Assembly: GCA_023230855.1 (NCBI GenBank)
Contig: JALNWQ010000009.1
Coordinates: 124,001 to 188,000 of the forward strand
DNA from: Solirubrobacteraceae bacterium
GTDB taxonomy: Bacteria; Actinomycetota; Thermoleophilia; Solirubrobacterales; Solirubrobacteraceae
Direction: 5' to 3'
Length of the DNA stretch: 64,000 nucleotides
A model generated the notes under the pieces. That model did no database searches and was not told the origin of the DNA. It saw only the letters and a list, made by a program, of their open reading frames with translations. A program made the position numbers and the translations under genes. This document shows, piece after piece, positions 1-8,565 of this stretch (positions are counted from its first letter, which is position 1; each line of letters opens with the position of its first letter).

Positions 1-2702
1 CACGGGTGGCGCGGGCGCAGCCCGGCGGTGCGGGCCGCACGGGCGAAGTCCCGCAGCGCGTCCTTAACCGGCTCCTCGTCGCGCTCGGTCGCGACGTAGG
101 CCGCCGGGATTGGCGCGATGGGCCCGTCACCGTACTGGCACAGGTTCTCGTAGGCGCTCCACAGCGACACGCCGACGCCGTTGCGGGCATGGACGCGGTC
201 GGGGTACTCCGCCAACGGCGCCAGCCGCGAACGGACCCGCGCCTGGATCGCGTCCCACCCTCGTCGGTCGTACGCGGCGACGTTGTCGACGGCCCGCTTG
301 AGCTGCGCCCGAATCTCGACCGGTCGTTGACTCCGCCCGTGCAGATCGAGCGAGAAGTCCGCCAGCCCGACCTGGTCCAAGCGCTTCTTCACGACGTCGA
401 GCGCCGCCTGCTTCTCGGCGACGAACAACACGGACTTGCCGTGCTCGAGGGCGTGGGCGATGAGATTGGTGATCGTCTGCGACTTGCCCGTCCCGGGTGG
501 TCCCTCCAACACGAACGACCGGCCCTGCGCTGCGAGGGCGACCGCGCGCAGCTGCGAGCCGTCGGCCGGGATCGGGACGGGGAGCCGGGCCTCGTCGACC
601 GGCACCGCGTCGAGTGGCACGTCGTCGTCTTCCTCGACCTCGGGATCGCGGAACGTCTCACCGGGCCGGAGCGCGAGGTGCTCGACGACGGGACTCTGCG
701 CCAACAGGTCCCAGTGCTGATCGAGATCGCGCCACATCCCGAACGTGCTGAACTGGCAGATCGCCAGGGTGGCGACCTCGTCCACCCGCAGGTCCAGGTG
801 GTGCGTGAGCAGCGCGTCGCGGATCGCCGGCAGCACGGCGACCAGGTCGATGCCACTGCGGTCGAGCTTCGGCGTCTCCAGTGCCTCGATCTGCACGCCG
901 TGCTTGGCGCGCAGCCACTCGACGAGGCAGAGATTCGGCGACGCGACGTTGCTGCTGTCCAGGCGGATCTGGAACGGTTCCCGCCCTCCGCGCCCCTCCA
1001 CCTTCACCGGCAACAGAAACAGCGGGGCACGAGCCTCCTTGCCGGTCGGGGTGCGGTGCACGAGCGCGCCGAACGTCAGATACAGGTTGGCGTTGCCGGT
1101 CTCCTCCAGCATCGTCCGGGCGGTGCGCTGCAGGTTGCGCATCCGCCGCGCGTAGGCGGCCTGGGTCACCGCCACGAACGCCGTGCGCTCCCGTCCCTGG
1201 AGCAGGCCGGTCAACACGTCCACGTCCAGGTCCTGCGCGCGCCGCGCGCCCTGGAGCTGGTGCAGGTCGCTCAGCTCGTCCTGGGCCAACAGCGTGATCG
1301 CCTTGTCCGCGTGCACCAGGTCGTCCAGCAACGGGAGCGACCCCGGCGGCACGTGCACGTCCACGACCTCGTTGCCGGGTCGCAGGTTGAGCAGCCGGTT
1401 GCGAGTGCTGAGGTCGAGCAACGCTCGCTTCCACTGCTGGACCCGTGGTGGAGCATCGTCTCGACCGTCGAGCAGAACGTCGTCTTCATCGGGCCGCGCG
1501 AGCAGCTCCGGCGGCAGATCCAACGCCGTCGTGTCTGGCGACGCGGCCCCGGCCGTGGCGCCTGGCTCGCCCCCGCCGCCGCTCGCATGAGCCGGCGTGG
1601 CGTCCGAGCTGGGCAGCGGGCGCGTGCCCGAGCGGTGGGCGTACCGCACGTCGATGGCGCCGTGCAGCGCGTCGCGCTCGTCGAACCGTCGTCGGCCCGC
1701 GGCAACGGCCGCTGCGAACGTTCCCGTCGCCTCCTGATCGTAGAAGTGCGCCTCGACCGGTACCACGCGCCCGGACTCCACGAGGTTGGCCAGCGCATTG
1801 GTCTCCACGACGACCGTGCGTCCGATGGTCGCCTCATCATCGCGCAGGTATCCCGCGAAGGCGTGCCCGTCGACCAACCACAGCACCGGGTTCAATCCGG
1901 CCTGCTCGAGGCACGCCGCATAGGCCACCGAAAGGTCCAGGCACGTCCCGAACCGCTCGTCGAGGACCTGTGCGACGGTGCGGATCTTCTGCCCCGTGCC
2001 CTCGAACGACGCCGGTGGGTTGATGTAGCGAATCGTCCGGTTGCGCAGCGACTCGTACACCGCCGCGGCGATCAGCGACGCGTGCTCCGGCCCCTGCTGG
2101 TAGCCACAGAGACTGCCGCCGCCGGGACGTTGTTCGAGCAGCGTCGCGGCCCCGTCGAGCACGTCGGTGACCGCCCGGGTGTTGGGCTGCGCGAACGCGG
2201 CGAGCGACTCGTAGAACAGCGGGTCGTTGAACCACTCGTTGTGAGCCAGGACCTGCACCGGGACGGCGAGTGTGAGCGGATCGCCCCAGCGGTGGGTGAG
2301 GGTCGCCGTGACCGTCGCCCGGTGGCTCTCGTTCAGTTGCTCCAGGTGGTCGTACGCGGGGACCAGATCACCGAGGTCCCTGAGCCCACCTGCGTCGGCC
2401 GGGCGGGTCCCGGACACCGTGCCGGGCATCCATGTTTGCTCATCGCCCTCGGCGAGTCCCTGGACCAGGGTCGCCGTCCACGGCTCGACGAGCCCGCGCC
2501 CTCGACCGTCGAGCTCGACACGGGCACTCACGTCCTCCAGCGGACGACCGCTGCCGTTGACGACCTGGACCGCCTGGACGAGCGGCACCGCGTTGTGCAC
2601 GAGGGCCAGGTTGACAGCAGGCTGCACCAGCAGCCGCAACTGCACCCCGTCACGCTCGGCCCGGTGCTCCTCCCAGACCGGGGCCCCAACCTCGGAGCTC
2701 AC
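1..2702 (-). CDS. DUF4011 / AAA helicase (Hhe-type), 3' end beyond window
   Basis: Large multidomain ATPase of the DUF4011-helicase family; the family includes the Hhe anti-phage proteins (DUF4011, helicase, Vsr-like nuclease). About 900 codons are visible and the C-terminal helicase and any nuclease part lie off the left edge. Visible order: a beta-rich N-terminal region; a transglutaminase-like domain with Cys about 254 (GTCLDLS) and His about 280 (VDGHAFAG); a low-complexity linker; the DUF4011 signature WKRALLDLSTRNRLLNL at about 424; then Walker A GPPGTGKSQTI with Lys about 740 and the following VLFVAEKQAALDVV. The GTG start at 2702 is chosen because it overlaps the TGA of a small upstream frame (GTGA) and an in-frame stop lies at 2841-2843. 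No ATG exists between. Family assignment is strong; a defence role is inferred from the family. Confidence 0.85.
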   Translation of the reverse strand, partial: MSSEVGAPVWEEHRAERDGVQLRLLVQPAVNLALVHNAVPLVQAVQVVNGSGRPLEDVSARVELDGRGRGLVEPWTATLVQGLAEGDEQTWMPGTVSGTRPADAGGLRDLGDLVPAYDHLEQLNESHRATVTATLTHRWGDPLTLAVPVQVLAHNEWFNDPLFYESLAAFAQPNTRAVTDVLDGAATLLEQRPGGGSLCGYQQGPEHASLIAAAVYESLRNRTIRYINPPASFEGTGQKIRTVAQVLDERFGTCLDLSVAYAACLEQAGLNPVLWLVDGHAFAGYLRDDEATIGRTVVVETNALANLVESGRVVPVEAHFYDQEATGTFAAAVAAGRRRFDERDALHGAIDVRYAHRSGTRPLPSSDATPAHASGGGGEPGATAGAASPDTTALDLPPELLARPDEDDVLLDGRDDAPPRVQQWKRALLDLSTRNRLLNLRPGNEVVDVHVPPGSLPLLDDLVHADKAITLLAQDELSDLHQLQGARRAQDLDVDVLTGLLQGRERTAFVAVTQAAYARRMRNLQRTARTMLEETGNANLYLTFGALVHRTPTGKEARAPLFLLPVKVEGRGGREPFQIRLDSSNVASPNLCLVEWLRAKHGVQIEALETPKLDRSGIDLVAVLPAIRDALLTHHLDLRVDEVATLAICQFSTFGMWRDLDQHWDLLAQSPVVEHLALRPGETFRDPEVEEDDDVPLDAVPVDEARLPVPIPADGSQLRAVALAAQGRSFVLEGPPGTGKSQTITNLIAHALEHGKSVLFVAEKQAALDVVKKRLDQVGLADFSLDLHGRSQRPVEIRAQLKRAVDNVAAYDRRGWDAIQARVRSRLAPLAEYPDRVHARNGVGVSLWSAYENLCQYGDGPIAPIPAAYVATERDEEPVKDALRDFARAARTAGLRPRHP

Positions 2703-2947
2703 GACTGGCCACCGGCGATCCGGTGGCGCGTGGCAGTCGTGTCTGCTCGTCGGCCCGCCGCGACGTGCTCTGCGAGCGCCGTCCGCGACGTTCCGCCCCA
2801 ACGGCGGACCGACGATGATCGGGCCTTGGTGCTGTCCACCTCATCATCCTCGGCGCACGGGGCCAGAAACTCAAGGCCGATCTGTTCGATGGGCAAAGGA
2901 AGGGGCCCGTGCTGCCCAGATCGACGCGCCGCCGCCCACTCGGTCAC
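2699..2947 (-). CDS. possible small coupled ORF upstream of the DUF4011 gene
   Basis: A GTG-started frame of about 82 codons whose TGA overlaps the GTG of the DUF4011 gene by four bases, which is how coupled genes are usually arranged here. The middle (PIEQIGLEFLAPCAEDDEVD) looks protein-like, but the C-terminal half is Arg/Thr/Ala rich and could be chance. No homologue is recognised and no clear Shine-Dalgarno is seen. If it is not real, 2703-3061 is simply a 359-bp divergent intergenic region in which I see no promoter I would defend. Confidence 0.3.
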   Translation of the reverse strand: MTEWAAARRSGQHGPLPLPIEQIGLEFLAPCAEDDEVDSTKARSSSVRRWGGTSRTALAEHVAAGRRADTTATRHRIAGGQS

Positions 2948-3061
2948 CCCAAAGCGGGACCACCTGTCGTGCCACGGGCCAGGCCCCTTCCCCGCCGCCC
3001 CGTGCGGGATGATCGCCCCGCTGCCTTCCCGACCACCGACCCCACGAGCCCTTCCACGCCC

Positions 3062-3757
3062 ATGCCGCTCTCCGTCATCGATGTCGTCCTGAAGCACGGG
3101 GACCCGGTGCAGATCGGCGGCGCGACGCCGCTCGGGCTGCTCGCGCCGATCGTCCACCAGCCGCACCTCGGCGAGGATCGCGAGCAGGTCTTCGCGATCG
3201 CCGGTGCCGAGGGGCAGCGGCTGCTCGCATGGCGAACGGCAATGCCCGGCAGCGACGGGCAGGGAGCCACGCGGTTCGTCGTGCGGGCGCTCTCCGCCGA
3301 CGAATGGCGTGATCTGTTGGACGAGCGGCTCAGCGTGCCGCGCGTCCTGGCCGACGACGGTCCGGCCGCACGTGTGACGCTCGCCCGGGGCGCCGAGAGC
3401 GGTGGCGTGACCGTCGAGCCGACGACGGTCCGGACCGAGCTGCCCGTGGACGCTCTCCCGCCCGAGAGCGTCACCACCGACGACGGCAAGGAGCAGCGCC
3501 ACCGCGCCGCATGGCTCGGGCTCGTCAAGGGCACCGTGCTGTCGCCGGACAACGACGACCACGCCGACGATCTGGCCACGGTCGAGCGACAGGGCGAGCA
3601 GGCCCCGTCGCTGGAGGCGACGGCGGAGGACGGGAGCACGCTGGCCGCCCACGGGTCCTACGTCGTCACCGTCGCGCCCGACGAGACGCGCACGGTCCGC
3701 CGCTATCGCCGTCAGATCGACGCGCTCCTCGCGGTCGAGCGGGCGGGGTTGCGATGA
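3062..3757 (+). CDS. hypothetical protein coupled to exonuclease
   Basis: 231 residues beginning MPLSVIDVVLKHGDPVQ; not recognised. It is soluble (no signal peptide or membrane segment), acidic, with an alternation of short beta-like segments and a charged middle (TTDDGKEQRHR). Its TGA overlaps the ATG of the DEDDh exonuclease gene by four bases (ATGA), so the two are probably translated together and the product may act with the nuclease. The frame is open upstream to 2909, but that extension is Pro/Arg-rich and looks non-coding, so ATG 3062 is preferred, although no good ribosome site precedes it. Confidence 0.6.
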   Translation: MPLSVIDVVLKHGDPVQIGGATPLGLLAPIVHQPHLGEDREQVFAIAGAEGQRLLAWRTAMPGSDGQGATRFVVRALSADEWRDLLDERLSVPRVLADDGPAARVTLARGAESGGVTVEPTTVRTELPVDALPPESVTTDDGKEQRHRAAWLGLVKGTVLSPDNDDHADDLATVERQGEQAPSLEATAEDGSTLAAHGSYVVTVAPDETRTVRRYRRQIDALLAVERAGLR

Positions 3758-5052
3758 GCCCGCACCTCGCACGGCCGATCGAGGAGGCCGAGTTCGCGGT
3801 CGTCGATCTGGAGACGACCGACTTCCAGGGCGAACCGGTCGAGATCGGGGTCGTCGTGGTCGGTGGGGACGGCGAGACCCGAGACGAGTGGTCGACGCTC
3901 GTGCGCCCCGATGGACCGATCGCGCCACGCGCATGTCAGGTCCACGGGCTCCGCGACGACCACCTCGTCGGGGCGCCGACGTTCGACGAGTTGCTCGGTG
4001 ACCTCGACGTCCTGTTCGCTGACCGTGTCCTGGCCGGCCACGAGGTCGACTTCGACCTGCGGGCTCTGCGATCAGCGTTCGCCCTCCACGGACACGAACG
4101 GCGATGGCCTGCGGTCTGCACCCGACGGATGGGCTTCGCGGGCGCCCTCCAACGCGAGGCCGCCACCCTCGAGTACGTACCGCCCGAGGGCGCATGGCAC
4201 CAGGCGCTCGCCGACGCCCGCGCCACCGCGGCACTCCTCGGCATCGCCCTCGACCGTGCCCGCAGCGCCGGCATCGAGACGCTCGACCAGCTCGCCGCAC
4301 ATCACCCGGACCTGGGTGACCTGCTCAGCCCGTCGCCGGCTCCGGGGTCGGGCCTGACCCCCAGTGGCCGGACGTTCACCCGCCTCCAGCGCGCTGGCGC
4401 GGTCGCCGACGGACTCGAGCTCGTCGCGCGGACGATCGGAACGCTGCCGGCCCCGCTCGTGAGCGGCGATGGCACCGCCTACGCCGAAGAGGTCTGGTCC
4501 GCCCTGGCCGATCGGCTGGTCACCGGCGATGAGATCCGACAGCTCGTCGCCGTCGCGGCAGGCTCCGACCTGTCGGAGACGGCCGTGCGGGACGTGCACC
4601 GGAGCTGCTTCCGGCGCGCTGCCGAGGCCGCCGCAGCCGATCACATCATCACGCGCCCGGAGCAGCGTGACCTCGCCTGCGTCGCGGCGTTGCTCCGGAT
4701 CGCGCCGGACGACGCCGACGCCATCATCCGCGAGGAGCTGGCCCGCGCGATCGGGCACGCGACATCCACCCCCGTCGGTCCCGCCGCTGCCCTCCCCGAA
4801 GGCACGCGGGTCGTCATCACCGGCGAGGTCCCGTACACCTCGGGCGGACGGCCGCTGTCGCGCACCGACATGGCTGCCCTCATGACGAGTGCCGGCCTGG
4901 TCCCGAAGAAGGCCGTCTCCGGGCTCGTCGACCTCGTGGTCGTCTGCGACCCCCGCAGTGGTTCCCGCAAGGCCGAGGAGGCACGAACCAGAGGCATCCG
5001 CGTGATGGTGATCGAGGAGTTCCTCGAGGCGCTCGGAGTGGTGACGGACTGA
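3754..5052 (+). CDS. DEDDh 3'-5' exonuclease with C-terminal BRCT domain
   Basis: 432 residues. The N-terminal 170 residues are a DnaQ/RNase T-type exonuclease: Exo I AVVDLETTD (D18, E20), Exo II GHEVDFDLRAL, Exo III HQALADARATAALL, giving the DEDDh metal and base residues. The C-terminal 80 residues (PEGTRVVITGEVPYTSGG onward to VMVIEEFLEALG) match a BRCT fold of the DNA polymerase III epsilon/ligase kind. The middle is helical and unrecognised. Expected role is 3'-end trimming in DNA repair or, given the neighbours, defence. It starts with ATG overlapping the stop of the preceding hypothetical gene and lies divergent to the DUF4011 helicase. Confidence 0.85.
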   Translation: MSPHLARPIEEAEFAVVDLETTDFQGEPVEIGVVVVGGDGETRDEWSTLVRPDGPIAPRACQVHGLRDDHLVGAPTFDELLGDLDVLFADRVLAGHEVDFDLRALRSAFALHGHERRWPAVCTRRMGFAGALQREAATLEYVPPEGAWHQALADARATAALLGIALDRARSAGIETLDQLAAHHPDLGDLLSPSPAPGSGLTPSGRTFTRLQRAGAVADGLELVARTIGTLPAPLVSGDGTAYAEEVWSALADRLVTGDEIRQLVAVAAGSDLSETAVRDVHRSCFRRAAEAAAADHIITRPEQRDLACVAALLRIAPDDADAIIREELARAIGHATSTPVGPAAALPEGTRVVITGEVPYTSGGRPLSRTDMAALMTSAGLVPKKAVSGLVDLVVVCDPRSGSRKAEEARTRGIRVMVIEEFLEALGVVTD

Positions 5053-5236
5053 CGTCGACGGACCTCCGGAGCCTCCATGCCGGCAGCCAGCGGCGGTCAG
5101 CGTGAACGGCCGTCCGGACAGGGTCAGTCGGATGGTCGCTGCCCGGCCCTCCCGCCGAGTCCCTGCACCGGTTCCACCGAATCGACAACCACGTGCGTGC
5201 CATGCGCCAACCCTCGCTCACACGCGCCGCCGAAAC

Positions 5237-5590
5237 TCAGAACGCGCTCTTGCTCTCGAGCCGGTCGGTGTTGATGTCGAAGCACAGGTGGTAGCCGGCC
5301 AGCAGCTCGCCCTTGCGGCCGTAGAGGACGCATCGTGATCCGACCGGCTCGTCCAGGCCCTCGATCTCGCTGGAGAACTCGTCGGCGCTGGCGGGCTCGC
5401 CCAGGCGGTCCACGACGGCATCGTGCCGCTCGCCGATCTGCACGTCGCGGTACTGCTGTGGGGTGATCGCGGTGCGGTCGCTGTCCTTCTGCACCTCGTC
5501 GGCGGCGCTGTCCAGCAGCGCGGCGCACCCGCCGATCAGGATGACGACGGCCAACAGGACGCCGAGGGTGACCTTCAGGACGGTCTTCAC
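5237..5590 (-). CDS. small lipoprotein, BamE/SmpA-like domain
   Basis: 117 residues. An N-terminal hydrophobic stretch (VLLAVVILIG) runs into a lipobox ending in GGCAA, so the mature protein should be lipid-anchored at Cys22. The rest (QYRDVQIGERHDAVVDRLGEP, then GSRCVLYGRKGELLAGYHLCF) has the one-helix-plus-sheet pattern of SmpA/OmlA/BamE-like domains, common in small actinobacterial envelope lipoproteins. GTG start with a purine-rich AGAGAGAAG just upstream. The 184 bp between this gene and the exonuclease stop hold nothing I can name. Function unknown. Confidence 0.75.
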   Translation of the reverse strand: MKTVLKVTLGVLLAVVILIGGCAALLDSAADEVQKDSDRTAITPQQYRDVQIGERHDAVVDRLGEPASADEFSSEIEGLDEPVGSRCVLYGRKGELLAGYHLCFDINTDRLESKSAF

Positions 5591-5744
5591 GATGCGCTTC
5601 TCTCTCGTAGGAACATGCGGATTGCCGGCCCGTACGGGCCGGCACGAGCAAGGTCGACCGAGAAGGCGGTGGTCTGACGAGCCCTGACGAAGGACCCGGC
5701 GGCGAGCGCCACCGGAGGATCGCCTCGGAGTCCCGCACCGCTGC

Positions 5745-5750
5745 TAGCGT
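5745..5750 (+). promoter_or_regulatory. -10 box TAGCGT of leaderless gene
   Basis: TAGCGT ends nine bases before the ATG at 5760, so transcription should start at or within a few bases of the start codon. This is the usual leaderless arrangement in actinomycetes. No convincing -35 is present at 17 bp. Confidence 0.45.
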
Positions 5751-5759
5751 CGCGCCACC

Positions 5760-6293
5760 ATGCGCCGCTCAACGGTCCCCTCATCGATCCTCGGTCTCGT
5801 GGTCGCCTGGTTGGCTTGGGGCTTGGTCCTCGGGGCACCGGCGTCCGCGGCCACGTCGCCGTCGTGCGCACCGCCCGCCGGCCCGGCGCCCGGCATGCAC
5901 TGGTTCGGCGTCGGCGGCGGGACCGCGTGCGCAACGGCGGGGCTCGGCGAGCGCGCGGGCCAGCTGACGCACAGCGCGAGCCGCACCCGTAGGTGCGGCA
6001 GGTTCATCATCGGACGTGCCAACAGCACCGCCTACCCGGGCATGCGGTTGCCGGCCACCGGGCGCGTGCGGAACGCCGCGTGCTCGACGCTCCGTGCGAT
6101 CGGCCGCCGGATCTACCGCGGCCGCGCGCGGATCCCCCGGATCGCGGTGGCGCCGGGCTGGGGCCGTGCGGGCGCGGTCCGTGTCGGTCGCCAGACGTGG
6201 CGCTGCGCGGGACAGCAGCGCGGTGGATCGGGACCGACGTTCGGGCTCCGCTGCTCCCGCGGCGGCAAGCGGATCACCATCGACGCCGGCTAG
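5760..6293 (+). CDS. secreted hypothetical protein
   Basis: 177 residues. The first 30 (MRRSTVPSS, hydrophobic ILGLVVAWLAWGLVLG, then APASA-A) form a good Sec signal peptide with cleavage after ASA. The mature part is small, basic and has about seven cysteines spread through it, suggesting disulphides outside the cytoplasm. No family is recognised. ATG start fixed by the signal peptide and by the -10 box just upstream. Monocistronic. Confidence 0.6.
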   Translation: MRRSTVPSSILGLVVAWLAWGLVLGAPASAATSPSCAPPAGPAPGMHWFGVGGGTACATAGLGERAGQLTHSASRTRRCGRFIIGRANSTAYPGMRLPATGRVRNAACSTLRAIGRRIYRGRARIPRIAVAPGWGRAGAVRVGRQTWRCAGQQRGGSGPTFGLRCSRGGKRITIDAG

Positions 6294-6654
6294 GGACTCG
6301 CTGGTCGGTGGGGCTCCGGCTCCATTCACGGGCGGGAGGTGTCCCTGGCGGGCGTCAGGTGGCGCACCCCACGATCCGCGGTGCGGTCCTCCACCTGAGC
6401 GTCGCCCGACGGCGGCCAGATGGATCGCCCGTTCGCAGGATCAGGGGTGATCCACCCCAGCCCCGCCCCTTCCACGCCGGCGGCGCGACGACCTCCGGAA
6501 CGGCGTCCACGCCCACACGGACGCGGGCGCCCGACAGTTCGGTCCGGCACCTGGCGACGCGGCATGGGCCGATCGCCGAGTCGCCGTGTCAGATCCACCC
6601 ACTCCCGCACGACCTACCTGTGCCCCCCTGCTCCGCGTCCCGCGAGGTTCTCCG
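6294..6654. other. intergenic region with inverted repeat
   Basis: About 360 bp without a gene if the TPR protein starts at TTG 6655 (290 bp if it starts at ATG 6586). The only structure seen is a 16-bp perfect inverted repeat GGATCA-GGGG-TGATCC at 6438-6453, a plausible operator or short hairpin. No coding frame with protein-like composition was found. Confidence 0.4.
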
Positions 6655-7443
6655 TTGCCCTCACCATCCGTCCGTCCGATCCTGCGCCTGTCGTACGACG
6701 AGGACCGCGAGTTGCTCTCGGCGCTCGAGCTCGGGCGCACGACGGAGAATCAGCCGGCGGGTTGCTGGCAGGACGTGGTCGGCACCGTGAAGCTGCTCCA
6801 CGACCGGCCCGGCGGACGGTGCGTCGGGTTCATCGTCCACACGTTCGAGAGCTTCGATCCCGACGACAGCGATCTGCCCGACCAGCCGCGCTTCGACGTG
6901 CCGCTCCTCGCGCTCACCGACGTGTCGCTGGCCACGATCATCCGGACGTTCACCGACCGGATCGGACCCTCCGACACGCTCGACCGGACGATCTTCAACG
7001 ACGCGATCGACCCGGACATCGGCCCCGCGGCCGCCGAGGGCCGGTGGCGTGCGTGCCTGGAAGCCGGCGAGCCGATGGCCCACCACGGCCTCGGCTACAC
7101 GCTGCTCGACCTCGGCCGCCCTGACGAGGCGCTGCCGCACCTGCGCCACTACGCCACGATCGCGCCCGCCGGCGCCTGGGCCTGGTGCCTCTACGGCCGT
7201 GCCGCCCACGCCACGGGCGCCCACGACGAGGCCCGGGCCGCCTACAGGCGCGCCACCGAGCTCGACGCCCAGCAGGACGACCCCGACAACCGCTCCGACG
7301 CGGACGAGGGACTCGCCGCCCTCGAGGCCGGCCTGCCCGCACCGCACGTCGGTCATGCGGCGCAGGACACGCGAGGGGCGCGACCCGATGACATCGACGC
7401 GATCTTCACCGACGAGCGGATCGTCGGTGAAGATCGGCACTGA
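6655..7443 (+). CDS. TPR-containing protein
   Basis: 262 residues from TTG 6655. The N-terminal half (PILRLSYDEDRELLSALELG through LLALTDVSLATIIRTF) is unrecognised. Residues about 140-230 are two to three tetratricopeptide repeats (ACLEAGEPMAHHGLGYTLLD, LPHLRHYATIAPAGAWAWCLYG, AAYRRATELDAQ). A cytoplasmic protein-protein scaffold is likely. The TTG is preferred over ATG 6586 because GCGAGG sits seven bases upstream and the intervening residues are Pro-rich and unlike protein; the longer form would be 285 residues. Confidence 0.65.
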   Translation: MPSPSVRPILRLSYDEDRELLSALELGRTTENQPAGCWQDVVGTVKLLHDRPGGRCVGFIVHTFESFDPDDSDLPDQPRFDVPLLALTDVSLATIIRTFTDRIGPSDTLDRTIFNDAIDPDIGPAAAEGRWRACLEAGEPMAHHGLGYTLLDLGRPDEALPHLRHYATIAPAGAWAWCLYGRAAHATGAHDEARAAYRRATELDAQQDDPDNRSDADEGLAALEAGLPAPHVGHAAQDTRGARPDDIDAIFTDERIVGEDRH

Positions 7444-7543
7444 CGCCCCACGAACCCGTCACTGAATCTGCACCGGTTCGGCACGAACGCCCCCTCGTTG
7501 CGTCACACCGCAGCGCGCGAGGGTCCCGGGCGACCCATGCCCG

Positions 7544-7572
7544 TGGACAACCCCGACCGCCGTTCCTACGAT
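7544..7572 (+). promoter_or_regulatory. promoter TGGACA-17-TACGAT
   Basis: A -35 TGGACA (7544-7549) and -10 TACGAT (7567-7572) lie at exactly 17 bp spacing. The -10 overlaps the ATG at 7571, so that ATG cannot be the start; the ATG at 7583, ten bases past the -10, is close to leaderless. This is the best full promoter in the window. Confidence 0.65.
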
Positions 7573-7582
7573 GACCGTGACG

Positions 7583-8200
7583 ATGCCGATCGCCGCCCGC
7601 CTCAGCCGCGAGGAGTACCTGGCGCTCCCCGAGTCCCCCCCCGGGGTCCGGTTCGAGCTGCTCGACGGTGAGCTCGTCACGATGAACGACCCGCTGCTCG
7701 ACCACCAGGACGCGGCCGGGATCGTCTGGGCGGCGTTGCGCGCGTGGTGTCGCGCCGCAGCCGACCGCGGACGCGCGACGCTGTCGATCGACACCGAGGT
7801 CGGTCCCGACACGTTCTTCGGTCCCGACGTGCAGTGGTTCGCCCCCGACCGCGATCTGCCGTCCAAGCGCGAGCGCCCGTGGCCCGTCGGCGACATCGTC
7901 GTCGAGGTCGCCTCCCGGTCGACCGCCCGCTACGACGCCGAGACCAAGACCGGGCGCTACCTCCGGGCGGGCGCCCGCGAGGTGTGGCTCGTCCGCACCG
8001 ACCCCCTCGGGGCCCGGATCCACCGCCGGGCCGTCGACGGCACGACCGTCGCCGAGGGACCCGCGGCCGAAGGCGTCATCGGCACCGTCGCGCCGTCGGA
8101 CGACATCTCCACCGTCACCATCGACCTGACCGCCGACGACGTGCTGACGTCGCCGTTGCTGCCTGGCTTCGCACTCGCGCTGGCGGATCTCGACGGGTAG
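7583..8200 (+). CDS. Uma2-family (DUF820) putative endonuclease
   Basis: 205 residues. Uma2/DUF820 proteins have a PD-(D/E)XK restriction-like fold. Visible hallmarks are the N-terminal LSREEYLALPES and RFELLDGELV, the acidic DTFFGPDVQWFAPD, and the core IVVEVASRSTARYD followed by ETKTGRYLRAGAREVWLV, which carry the Asp/Glu/Lys of the fold. Start ATG 7583 rather than 7571 because of the promoter position. These genes are common, often multicopy, and of unknown cellular role. The 3' end overlaps a remnant frame on the other strand. Confidence 0.85.
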   Translation: MPIAARLSREEYLALPESPPGVRFELLDGELVTMNDPLLDHQDAAGIVWAALRAWCRAAADRGRATLSIDTEVGPDTFFGPDVQWFAPDRDLPSKRERPWPVGDIVVEVASRSTARYDAETKTGRYLRAGAREVWLVRTDPLGARIHRRAVDGTTVAEGPAAEGVIGTVAPSDDISTVTIDLTADDVLTSPLLPGFALALADLDG

Positions 8201-8450
8201 CCGACACGCCACGGAGCGTCAGCCTCGCCGCCGAGGCGCGCCTCCGTGGCGAGTCGGGCGCGACCGCCGCCATGTCCGCCGCGAGCGCGACAACCTCGTT
8301 CGGGCGCTTGATCGCCAGCGCGACCTGTGCAGCCCAGAACGCCAATGCCTGGCCGCCCACGAGAACGACGTGTCGATCGGCGACGACGTCCCTCATTCGG
8401 GCCAGAAGGTCCTGGACCTCGTCGAGCTCGAACGGCGGAACGCCCGACAA
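8115..8450 (-). pseudogene. truncated nucleotidyltransferase-like gene remnant
   Basis: The frame from TTG 8450 begins like a small nucleotidyltransferase-fold protein (DEVQDLLARM, then DRHVVLVGGQALAFWAAQ with the GG...FW motif), but the catalytic Asp-x-Asp strand expected after it is missing. It jumps to ALAIKRPNEVVALAADMA, which reads like the C-terminal helix of the same family, then decays into Arg/Ser-rich sequence overlapping the end of the Uma2 gene. The best reading is an internal deletion plus loss of the 3' end. Such proteins belong to toxin-antitoxin-like pairs. Confidence 0.45.
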
Positions 8451-8462
8451 CGTTTCGCGTGA

Positions 8463-8559
8463 TCAGACGCTACGCCGCGCCGAATCCCACTGGACCTGCG
8501 CGACGGCCGGTCCGAGGGCGAACACTTCGTTCTCGCGCTTGACCTGCTCAAACGGCTCG
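8463..8559 (-). pseudogene. C-terminal remnant of partner gene
   Basis: Immediately upstream of the nucleotidyltransferase remnant, in the same frame, a protein-like tail EPFEQVKRENEVFALGPAV ends ARRSV and a TGA at 8463-8465, twelve bases before the TTG of the next frame. Nothing protein-like precedes it because the secreted hydrolase gene ends at 8566. It looks like the last 30 residues of the partner gene of a two-gene module, cut by insertion or deletion. Family not recognised. Confidence 0.35.
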
Positions 8560-8565
8560 GTGGCG

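Noticed and set aside
6..3092. 1028-codon open frame on the plus strand
   Set aside because: Antisense to the DUF4011 helicase, whose frame on the minus strand carries a Walker A and the DUF4011 signature.
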